Below are positions 1-6,429 of a DNA stretch of 8,400 nt, piece by piece; positions within the stretch are counted from its first letter, which is position 1, and every line of letters begins with the position of its first letter. The notes beneath the pieces were generated by a model that saw only the letters and a program-made list of their open reading frames with translations, did no database searches and was not told the origin of the DNA. Where the stretch lies: assembly GCA_035652075.1 (NCBI GenBank), contig DASREL010000054.1:1-8400 (forward strand). The letters run 5' to 3'. A program made the translations under genes and the position numbers. The stretch is from Gp6-AA45 sp035652075 (GTDB lineage Bacteria; Acidobacteriota; Vicinamibacteria; Vicinamibacterales; CAVVIG01).

Positions 1-673
1 CCAAATGAACGTGCCGGTGCAGATCGCGTTCGAAGTGGCTCAACTCGCCCAGAGTGACCGCATACGTTGAGCATCCGTCGGCGGGTTGGGCATAGTCCTG
101 CGTTAGTTCCCGGATGATGCGCAAGCCGTCGGCCGCTTCACGATGCTCGCGCTCCATCATGCGAATCGGATTCTCGACGGTGCCGAACGGACTCATGAGT
201 CGCCCGCAAGGCTTCTGTTGATCGTGAGCACAAAGTTCCTGGATATATGAAAAGAGGATCTGCTCTTCCTTCCGTAGATGAGATGAGAGCTCGATCGCGA
301 TCTCGTCGAACACGTTCGCCACGCGGGCGAGCTCCGGGTGGCGCTCGCCGTGTGCCTCACGCATTTTCGCGAGATGCTGTGCGATGACTGGGGCCGCAGC
401 GCGGATATACGCGTGGTGTGTCTGGACGATGTAGTCAATCAAGCGATCGAGCGGCCATCGGCTGACGTCATCGGCAGCCTGATCGGCGGGTGGCAGCGCC
501 TCGAGCGCCTCGATTACCGTCGCAAGGTCGGCCGACACCCGTTGGCAGGCGTCGAGAAGCGAACGTCGCCCGCCGCAACAGAAATCGATCCCGAACCCTT
601 CGAAGACCTCGGCCGCACGAAAATCGGTCGCAACAATCTCGCCGATGGGTGTGTTCTCGCGTGGCTCGATCAT
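1..673 (-). CDS. ric: Iron-sulfur cluster repair di-iron protein (RIC/ScdA/YtfE type), 3' end cut by window edge
   Basis: Cytoplasmic hemerythrin-like protein that by family knowledge repairs Fe-S clusters damaged by NO or oxidants. The frame from the ATG at 673 stays open for 224 codons and runs off the left edge. Seen: an N-terminal ScdA_N (DUF542) segment with the DFCCGG motif at residues 30-35, then a four-helix hemerythrin region. Candidate di-iron ligands are H86, H132, E136 (in RKEEQILF), H177 (in EREH) and H221. The partner Glu expected four residues after H221 falls on the codon cut by the edge, whose visible first base is G, as Glu requires. Roughly 15 residues are probably missing. 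The start follows GGGAGG at a 4-nt spacing, 25 bp after the nosY stop, so it is likely the last or a late nos operon gene. Confident on family; the symbol (ric, ytfE, scdA, dnrN) is a naming choice. Confidence 0.9.
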   Translation of the reverse strand, partial: MIEPRENTPIGEIVATDFRAAEVFEGFGIDFCCGGRRSLLDACQRVSADLATVIEALEALPPADQAADDVSRWPLDRLIDYIVQTHHAYIRAAAPVIAQHLAKMREAHGERHPELARVANVFDEIAIELSSHLRKEEQILFSYIQELCAHDQQKPCGRLMSPFGTVENPIRMMEREHREAADGLRIIRELTQDYAQPADGCSTYAVTLGELSHFERDLHRHVHL

Positions 674-677
674 GAGG

Positions 678-683
678 CCTCCC
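678..683 (-). promoter_or_regulatory. Shine-Dalgarno of ric
   Basis: GGGAGG on the minus strand, four bases before the ATG at 673. It sits inside the 25-bp gap after nosY, which has no room for an obvious promoter, so ric is probably translated from the nos transcript. Confidence 0.6.
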
Positions 684-698
684 GAAATAATAACTGCG

Positions 699-1523
699 CT
701 ACAAGTCGCGGCGAGCAAGAGCGAGCGTGGCAACGCCGAGCGGGATGGCGATCCACGCTGCTATCGCGACTGTTGCGGCGACGATCGCGCGCCCTTCGCC
801 TCCGAGGAATCGCAGCCACGCTTCGCCGGCGGCGCCGAGGACGCTTGCCGTTCCGGACGCGAACAGCATCACGACGCGGACAAGGTCGGCTGGGTTGGTG
901 AACACGGACCCAAACAGGATCCGGCCGCCGGCCATCCCGGTGAGCCAACCGGCCACGGAGAGCGCCACACCATCGTAGAGGAGGACGAAGAAGAACCAGA
1001 CGAATGTCGCGATGCCGAGCGCCACGATCCGTTTTTCGGTCGCTGCCGCGATCGTCGCCGCAATCGAGAGAAAGATTGCCGCGAGCAGGACCGCCGATGC
1101 CACGAACGCGGCGAATCGGGTCGCGCCTCCGGCACCCGCGTTCATCGCGATGACGACCGCACCGCTCGCAAATCCGAGGACGATCGTCCCCGCAAGGGCG
1201 GCCAGCTCGCCCAGCCACCGTCCGATCAGCACCGACGACCGACTGACCGGCTGGCCGAAGAGAAACGGCTCGCTGCCGGCTTCGGCAGACTGACCGGAGA
1301 CGCCCAGAATCATCGCGGCGAGCGGAATCAGGATCAACGCCGCCGGCATCAGCGCCATCGTCGTGCGTGGAAAGGTATCGGCGCCGACCAGTTCACCGGC
1401 CGCGCCGGCCGAGTACGCCGCCGCGGCGGCAAGCAGCGCGAACGCCGCCGTCAGGAGCCGGACCCACTTCAGGCGAACGGCGGCAACGAGCTCGAGCTTC
1501 GCGATGGTCATCAACCCGCTCAT
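699..1523 (-). CDS. nosY: NosY, membrane permease subunit of the NosDFY copper-site maturation complex
   Basis: 274-residue integral membrane protein of the ABC-2 permease type. By family knowledge it pairs with the ATPase NosF and periplasmic NosD to mature the CuZ centre of N2O reductase. About six hydrophobic helices are visible, near residues 20-42, 57-77, 100-125, 135-160, 163-195 and 250-270. Between helices 2 and 3 lies the motif SEPFLFGQPVSRSSVLIGRW, the conserved loop of NosY-like permeases that contacts the ATPase. Length matches the family (about 275). The ATG at 1523 overlaps the nosL stop in an ATGA arrangement, implying translational coupling; an internal ATG at 1511 is a less likely start. 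The same frame runs open upstream to 1850, but that part is arginine-rich and antisense-like, so it is not included. The order nosL before nosY differs from the Pseudomonas nosDFYL order. Confidence 0.93.
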   Translation of the reverse strand: MSGLMTIAKLELVAAVRLKWVRLLTAAFALLAAAAAYSAGAAGELVGADTFPRTTMALMPAALILIPLAAMILGVSGQSAEAGSEPFLFGQPVSRSSVLIGRWLGELAALAGTIVLGFASGAVVIAMNAGAGGATRFAAFVASAVLLAAIFLSIAATIAAATEKRIVALGIATFVWFFFVLLYDGVALSVAGWLTGMAGGRILFGSVFTNPADLVRVVMLFASGTASVLGAAGEAWLRFLGGEGRAIVAATVAIAAWIAIPLGVATLALARRDL

Positions 1524-1945
1524 CGGAGCACCTCGTTCCAGGCGAGCGCCTGCCCGTCGCGATCGGCGGCTCTCGCTTCGTCCACCGTCGCGTACGCGAC
1601 CAGGCCCGAACCCATCGCCGTCCGCGCCGCTGCCGGATGCGCGAACCACACTCCGCGCGCATCGGTCCAGCCGCTGGTCAGCCGAACGAACGCCGTCGCC
1701 GTGGCGCCGAAGGCCGAATCGGACTTCGTCTGATGTGCCCAATCGGCAGTCAGGCAGCCCAGATCGTCGTAGAACCGCGTCTCCTGGCGAGACGAAACAA
1801 TCTGCCCTGCGCCGACCTCGCTCGACACGAGCATCCGGCAGCGCGCGCACTCGACCTTATCGACCGGCACCGGTTCGGGCGACCGCGCTGGCGCCGCGCA
1901 GCCGGCCATCGACAGCAATGCGATCGTCAGTGCGAGTGTCTTCAT
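1520..1945 (-). CDS. nosL: NosL, outer-membrane/periplasmic lipoprotein copper chaperone
   Basis: 141-residue lipoprotein that by family knowledge binds Cu(I) and delivers it to the NosDFY/NosZ assembly. Seen: a short Sec signal peptide with lipobox MAGC, giving lipidated Cys16; then the copper-binding motif CARCRM at residues 33-38 (Cys-x-x-Cys-x-Met), the hallmark of NosL near its mature N-terminus. Later motifs FYDDLGCL, WTDARGVWFAH and GSGLVAYAT fit the NosL fold. Length is somewhat short but normal for lipoprotein NosL proteins. The start has GGGGAG six bases upstream and is fixed by the signal peptide, even though it makes the gene overlap the 3' end of nosF by 89 bp. Its TGA overlaps the nosY ATG. 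Confidence 0.93.
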   Translation of the reverse strand: MKTLALTIALLSMAGCAAPARSPEPVPVDKVECARCRMLVSSEVGAGQIVSSRQETRFYDDLGCLTADWAHQTKSDSAFGATATAFVRLTSGWTDARGVWFAHPAAARTAMGSGLVAYATVDEARAADRDGQALAWNEVLR

Positions 1946-2639
1946 GATCGTCTCCCCACAGATCGTGTTCGAGCATCCGCTCGTACCGCCGCAACTCGAA
2001 TGCCCCCGCCGCATCGGACTCGATGCGGCCGTCGCGCAGCAACACGATGCGCGTTGCAAGATTTCGAACGTCGGCCGGCACATGCGTCGTGAACAGCAGG
2101 GTGCGGCCCTCGGTCTGGAGGCGACGCGCACGTTGAAACAGGATGCGCGACGCGACCGGATCGAGATTCGCGGACGGTTCGTCGAACAGGTACACGTCCA
2201 CCTGCGGCAGGAACGCGACCGCCATCGCCAGGCGCTGCCGTTCACCGCCAGACAAGTGACCGACGGCGCTCTCGGCGAGTTTCGATAGACCGCACATCTC
2301 GATCTCGCGATCGACAGCGCTCGGCGTCACGTGCCGTAACGTCGCGACGAGGGCGAGCGTTTCGCGCACGGTCAGCGTCCCTGGGAACTCCGATTTCTGC
2401 GGCAGGTAACTGAGGCGCCGGCGCGCGCCAACCGGGTCGCGGGCCATGTCGATGCCGCCGACGGCGATCGATCCGGCGTCCGGCCGTGCCAATCCGACGA
2501 CGCATCGAAGGGTGGTCGTTTTGCCCGAGCCGTTTGCGCCGAGGAGCGCAACGCTCTCGCCGGCAGCGATCCGCAAATCGAGTCCTGCAAGGACGGTTCG
2601 GCCGCCGAAGGACTTCGTCACACCGGTCAACGTGACCAT
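1857..2639 (-). CDS. nosF: NosF, ABC-type ATPase of copper-site maturation
   Basis: 260-residue cytoplasmic ATPase that energises the NosY permease and, through it, periplasmic NosD. All ABC elements are visible: Walker A GANGSGKTT at 34-42, Q-loop Gln81 (LPQK), signature LSGGE at 129-133, Walker B VYLFDEP with D153/E154, D-loop ANLD at 157-160, and switch His186. The catalytic set is complete, so it should be active. Its ATG at 2639 lies 13 bp inside nosD and has GGAG six bases upstream. The last 29 residues or so (232-260) are encoded in the stretch that overlaps nosL. They are polar and unlike a normal ABC domain end, which suggests the reading frame was extended past an ancestral stop. 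Confidence 0.95.
   Translation of the reverse strand: MVTLTGVTKSFGGRTVLAGLDLRIAAGESVALLGANGSGKTTTLRCVVGLARPDAGSIAVGGIDMARDPVGARRRLSYLPQKSEFPGTLTVRETLALVATLRHVTPSAVDREIEMCGLSKLAESAVGHLSGGERQRLAMAVAFLPQVDVYLFDEPSANLDPVASRILFQRARRLQTEGRTLLFTTHVPADVRNLATRIVLLRDGRIESDAAGAFELRRYERMLEHDLWGDDHEDTRTDDRIAVDGRLRGASAVARTGAGR
1952..1957 (-). promoter_or_regulatory. Shine-Dalgarno of nosL, inside nosF
   Basis: GGGGAG on the minus strand, six bases before the nosL ATG at 1945 and wholly within the nosF coding sequence. It supports the NosL start that makes the long nosF/nosL overlap. Confidence 0.6.
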
Positions 2640-3982
2640 CGTCTTCTCCGTTCGCCGCGGTAATACGTCGTCGCACCCACGACGGCGACGCCGACGAGCA
2701 GCAGCAAGGCGGTCGGCCGAATCTTCGTCCGTCCGGCTCCGCCGGGTTCCTTGACCAGCGGCCGATCGTCCAGGCCGTCGCTCGCAACTGTTCCGCTCAG
2801 ACGCGCCGCAAGCTCGAGGCCGGCGGCCGCGGGGCTCAGGAGGAACAGGCGCACGCCGGCGTTCGCACCTTCGATCCGCTCGAACGCGCCGACGACGGGA
2901 TGCGGCGCATCACCAATCCCGTCGCCGTCGAAGTCGAAACCGGTGTACCGGCGCCAGAAATTGCCGCGGCCGCCGATCGACCAGTGCGTGCCGCCATCTC
3001 GGCCGCTCAACACGACGTCGCTCCAGTTGTCGGCGAAGGTGTTGCCGCCAAACGCGTTCTGTTCGGCGCTCGAGAACAGCGTCGCCGCGGTGTCGTTGTT
3101 CCGAAACGTGTTCTCGACGAACCGGTTCTGCGAGGAACCATCGAGCAGCAGGCCGCGCGCGTTCTCGACAATCGCGTTGCTGCGGATCGTCGAGTCGTCG
3201 CAGTCCTTGAGCGTCAGGCCGATGCCCGGCACGCCATGGTTCCGCAGGATGCGGTTCCCTTCGAAGCGAATGCGCCGGGAGTTCATGATGTTGGCACCCA
3301 CCGCCGAATCGGCAAATGTGTTCCGGGCGATGATCGTGTCGTCGGAAAACATGTCGTGCAGCGCGTACCGCGAGTCGACGGCGACGTTCTCGACCGCGCG
3401 GCCGCGGGGCGCATATTGAAAGTAGATCGCGTCGCGCTCGCCGCTGACATGGTTCCTGGCGACGAAGTTCTCCGGCGCCCGGTACAGGTAGATGCCGTCG
3501 CCCCGCTGACCGAACGGCAATTCCCGAAGCCCGTGGATCTCGTTACCGGTGATCTCGTTGTGCCTCGCGTTCACGACGACGATGCCGTAGAAGACGCGTC
3601 GCAGGACGTTGTCGTCGACGCGGTTGGCGTCGGACGAGATCTGAATGCCGGCGTCCATGTCGTTCGACTGACCGGTGCCGCTGCCCTCGATGACGAACCC
3701 GCTGATCTCGCACTGCGCGGCCGTCACGGTGACGACCGTCCCGATGCCCGTGCCCATCAGCAGCGGGCGGCCGATACCGACGAGCGTCAGCCGCTTGTCG
3801 AGCCGGAGATCCTCACGGTAGACGCCTGCATGCACTTCGATGATGTCGCCATCGGCGGCGGCGGCGATGGCCGGGCTGATGAACGGAAAGTCGGCGCCGG
3901 CGCCCACCGTCCAGGTCCGCGCATAACCGGGCGCGGCGACGACGGTCAAGAGCAGGGCGAGCACCGGCGCGACACGAGTCAT
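2627..3982 (-). CDS. nosD: NosD, periplasmic beta-helix maturation factor with C-terminal membrane anchor
   Basis: 451-residue periplasmic protein of the NosD/CASH right-handed beta-helix family, required with NosF and NosY for CuZ assembly on NosZ. Seen: a Sec signal peptide (residues 1-21, ending PGYA-RT); many beta-helix rungs with repeated N-x-I/F-x-x-N patterns from about 50 to 350; the family motif NFWRRYTGFDFDGDGIGDAP near 355-375; and the FLLSPAAAGLELA segment typical of NosD ends. Unusually, a hydrophobic helix (about 424-441) followed by RGERRRRW closes the protein, a likely membrane anchor with its positive end in the cytoplasm. The ATG at 3982 shares one base with the preceding stop (TGATG), and the 3' end overlaps nosF by 13 bp. 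The upstream extension of this frame to 4375 is antisense-like and lacks a signal peptide at its start, so it is rejected. Confidence 0.95.
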   Translation of the reverse strand: MTRVAPVLALLLTVVAAPGYARTWTVGAGADFPFISPAIAAAADGDIIEVHAGVYREDLRLDKRLTLVGIGRPLLMGTGIGTVVTVTAAQCEISGFVIEGSGTGQSNDMDAGIQISSDANRVDDNVLRRVFYGIVVVNARHNEITGNEIHGLRELPFGQRGDGIYLYRAPENFVARNHVSGERDAIYFQYAPRGRAVENVAVDSRYALHDMFSDDTIIARNTFADSAVGANIMNSRRIRFEGNRILRNHGVPGIGLTLKDCDDSTIRSNAIVENARGLLLDGSSQNRFVENTFRNNDTAATLFSSAEQNAFGGNTFADNWSDVVLSGRDGGTHWSIGGRGNFWRRYTGFDFDGDGIGDAPHPVVGAFERIEGANAGVRLFLLSPAAAGLELAARLSGTVASDGLDDRPLVKEPGGAGRTKIRPTALLLLVGVAVVGATTYYRGERRRRWSR

Positions 3983-4590
3983 CACGCTGCGCCCTTTCGG
4001 ACGAGATCCGACAACCGTCCGTCGCTGCGCTGGATGAAATCGCGCGTCCCTCTGAGGCCGAGGACGGAGAGACCGAACGCGGTCAGCAGCATCACCGCCC
4101 CGAGGTGCGGAAACGACCAGACCGTGAAGTTGCCGACTTTGACCGGTCCGACGAGCGGCGGCGTAAAGTCGTGGACCGCACGAATCGGCGCGTTGCGATC
4201 GCGTTCGTGCCCGACTCGATAGAGCCGTTGCTGCATCGCGACGGCGGACGCGAAAAGCAGCAGGAACACGGCCGCCGCGCAGAGCACGCGATAGGCGCGG
4301 CCGAACGGCGTCGACGGCGTGAACGCCGCGAGCAGGAGCAGGGCGACGAGCGTCGCGATGCCACGCGTGGCCCACTTCAGCTCCGGGAGATCCGTCGGAA
4401 ACCGAACGCCGATGTACTGCTGCAGCGTCTCGACCTCATGCACGTCGCCGCCGATGCCGGTCCTGGCAATCTGGAGGTGCAGCGTTTCGTCGGGGTATTG
4501 CGGCGCCGACATCGCAAAGCCCCACAGCGGCACGGCGAGCGCCGCCGCCGTCAAAGCGGCGGCGGTCAGATACAGCGCCCGCGTCTTCAC
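3982..4590 (-). CDS. nosB: NosB-like four-helix membrane protein of clade II nos clusters
   Basis: 202-residue inner-membrane protein starting at GTG 4590, which overlaps the nosZ stop (GTGA) and has GGGAG seven bases upstream. Hydrophobic helices lie near residues 5-27, 76-91, 100-120 and 160-180. Between helices 1 and 2 is a loop with APQYP (29-33) and HEVETLQQYIGVR (51-63), and between 3 and 4 another with an HDFTPPLVGPVKVGNF stretch. Position between nosZ and nosD, plus four helices, fits NosB, which is characteristic of clade II clusters such as Wolinella and Anaeromyxobacter; its biochemical role is not settled. The assignment rests on context and topology more than on a remembered sequence. 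A longer start at 4656 would put 22 arginine- and glycine-rich residues before the first helix and overlap nosZ by 70 bp, so it is unlikely. Confidence 0.75.
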   Translation of the reverse strand: MKTRALYLTAAALTAAALAVPLWGFAMSAPQYPDETLHLQIARTGIGGDVHEVETLQQYIGVRFPTDLPELKWATRGIATLVALLLLAAFTPSTPFGRAYRVLCAAAVFLLLFASAVAMQQRLYRVGHERDRNAPIRAVHDFTPPLVGPVKVGNFTVWSFPHLGAVMLLTAFGLSVLGLRGTRDFIQRSDGRLSDLVRKGAA

Positions 4591-6419
4591 TGCTTGTCTC
4601 CCGTCGACGGGACGCCCGCGACCACCTGCCCCTTCACATTCTCGGCGGCGTGCCAATCGGTCAGCGTGACGGTCGCATCCTTCGGCTGAACGACCATGCG
4701 ACCGCGCATTTCGAGATGCAGCGCGCTGCAGAAGTTCGTGCAGTAGTACCAGTACACACCCGGCTTGCCGGCGTCGAACGTGATGGTCTTCGTGTAGCCG
4801 GGTGGCAGCGCGATGTTCAGATTGTGGTCGGGCAGCGCAAAGCCGTGAATCATGTCGCGAATGGTTTCGACGTTCGTGACCTTCAGCGTGACGGTGTCGC
4901 CTTCCCTCACCTCGAAGCTGTCCGGGGTGTATGCGCTCCGAATCAGAGTCATGTTCACTGCCACCGAATGCGGCCCCGTCCGTACCACGCTCTCGCGACC
5001 GGCCTGCACCGCATCGTCGGTCGGCGTGTAGACCTGCTTGACGATCGGTTTCAGCACCGAGGCGGCGATGAACGTCGCGTCATGTGGCTCGGGCGGCGTC
5101 GGGAACGACGCGAGCATCTTCATCTTCTCGCCGGAGATGTCGATGAGCTCCTGGTTCTCCGGCATGTCCGGACCGACGGGCACGTACTGATCCTTCGAGA
5201 GTTTGTTCAAGGCGAGCAGGTAGTCGCCCATGGGATGCACCGTGTCGCCGCCCACGGCCTGCAGGTGTCCGATGTTGTAATGCACGTTGATGCGGTCGAC
5301 GATGTAGTCGGACGCACCGCCGACGGCTTTCGCGATGTTCCACTTGACGACCTGGCTGTCGAGGAAGAGCGACGTAAACGCGTTGCCGCGATCGTCGAAC
5401 GTCGTGTGCAGCGGTCCGAGGCCGACTTCCGGCTCGGCGACGATCTTCAACGTATGGGCATCGATGATCGTGACGGTCGGCGAGAGTTTGCCGGCGGCAA
5501 TCGCGTACTTCCCGTCGGGCGTCACGTTGACGCCGTGCGGGTTCTTCGGGACCGGAATCAGCGTCAGCAGACCGGCGTGCTCGGCGGGGTCGAGGATCGG
5601 CACTCCGTTGCGGACCGTCCCCTTGCCGGCGGCCGCGAGCGTCTCCGCCATCGGGATGTCGATCGCGGCGACGGCGTCGCGGTCGTACTGGATCATCGAT
5701 CCCATGTCCTTCCCCTGTTCGAGGTTGTACACGGTCGAGAACGAGTACCGCCCATCCTTCGACGTGTCGGCAATGTCGATGTTGCCGTTGACGCGCACCT
5801 CGAACTTGACCTCCATCGATTCGGGATCGACGTAGGCGACGACCGACGTGTACGGCGCGGGATTCGTGACGAGTCCGTCGGTCGGCTGCTCGAACTCGCC
5901 GTTGACCACGATGTACTTGGTATCCGGCGAAACGACGGCGATGCCGTGCGCACCCTGCAGATTCGGAATCTTGATGATGCGATCGGCCTCGAAATAGTCG
6001 AGCCGCACGCGCGCGAGCCGCGCGTTCGCCAGATCGTTGATCCACAGGTAACGACCGTCGAACACGCCGTTCTTCTCGGACAGCATGGGGTGGTGCGTAT
6101 CGCCCCACAGGCCCCCGGTGTCCTCGAGGAGCTTTCGCCGCGGATCCGTTTCGTGGACCGCATACCCGTACGCCGCGCGGGGCTCGAAGATCGGAATCTC
6201 CCGAATCAGCCGTCCGGATGGAATGCCGACGACGAACACCGATCCGCTCTGGCCGCCTGACAGGAACGCGACGTACTTGTCGAGTTCGCCCGGCGGGACA
6301 TACACCTTCTCAGCAGCGATCGATCGCGCTGAACGAGCGGCGCCGCAGCCGAATGTCTGCACCACCGCAACGGTCGCGGCGACGGTGACGAGGACGAGAA
6401 TGAACGGATGACGTTTCAT
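4587..6419 (-). CDS. nosZ: NosZ, clade II (Sec-type) nitrous-oxide reductase
   Basis: 610-residue periplasmic multicopper enzyme reducing N2O to N2 and water. The N-terminal seven-bladed propeller carries all seven expected CuZ histidines: H109 and H110 (DTHHP), H158 (AHGI), H295 (NPHGVNV), H338 (PLHTTFD), H385 (GHLQAVGG) and H446 (PEPHDA). The C-terminal cupredoxin (from about 485) has a full CuA site: H525 (MIHGFA), C560, C564, H568 and M571 in CTNFCSALHLEM. The leader (residues 1-25) has no twin-arginine motif, so export is by Sec, the mark of clade II. It ends in TFGCGA, so Cys25 might be lipidated, although the lipobox is poor. The ATG at 6419 has AGGAG seven bases upstream and lies 10 bp after the cytochrome stop. 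The frame is intact and looks fully active. Confidence 0.97.
   Translation of the reverse strand: MKRHPFILVLVTVAATVAVVQTFGCGAARSARSIAAEKVYVPPGELDKYVAFLSGGQSGSVFVVGIPSGRLIREIPIFEPRAAYGYAVHETDPRRKLLEDTGGLWGDTHHPMLSEKNGVFDGRYLWINDLANARLARVRLDYFEADRIIKIPNLQGAHGIAVVSPDTKYIVVNGEFEQPTDGLVTNPAPYTSVVAYVDPESMEVKFEVRVNGNIDIADTSKDGRYSFSTVYNLEQGKDMGSMIQYDRDAVAAIDIPMAETLAAAGKGTVRNGVPILDPAEHAGLLTLIPVPKNPHGVNVTPDGKYAIAAGKLSPTVTIIDAHTLKIVAEPEVGLGPLHTTFDDRGNAFTSLFLDSQVVKWNIAKAVGGASDYIVDRINVHYNIGHLQAVGGDTVHPMGDYLLALNKLSKDQYVPVGPDMPENQELIDISGEKMKMLASFPTPPEPHDATFIAASVLKPIVKQVYTPTDDAVQAGRESVVRTGPHSVAVNMTLIRSAYTPDSFEVREGDTVTLKVTNVETIRDMIHGFALPDHNLNIALPPGYTKTITFDAGKPGVYWYYCTNFCSALHLEMRGRMVVQPKDATVTLTDWHAAENVKGQVVAGVPSTGDKQ
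4598..4602 (-). promoter_or_regulatory. Shine-Dalgarno deciding the GTG start of nosB
   Basis: GGGAG on the minus strand, seven bases before GTG 4590, within the nosZ 3' end. Together with the GTGA stop/start overlap it favours the GTG over the upstream in-frame ATG at 4656. Confidence 0.55.
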
Positions 6420-6429
6420 ATCAATGCTC

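Noticed and set aside
645..1733. Plus-strand open frame of 362 codons
   Set aside because: Antisense to nosY and part of nosL; extremely Arg/Glu/Asp-rich and low in hydrophobic residues, as expected opposite a membrane protein.
2900..4222. Plus-strand open frame of 440 codons
   Set aside because: Antisense to nosD and part of nosB; no recognisable fold, and the opposite strand is convincingly coding.
4650..6260. Plus-strand open frame of 536 codons
   Set aside because: Entirely antisense to nosZ, with a His/Arg/Val/Asp-rich composition typical of antisense shadows in GC-rich genes; no domain or signal recognised.
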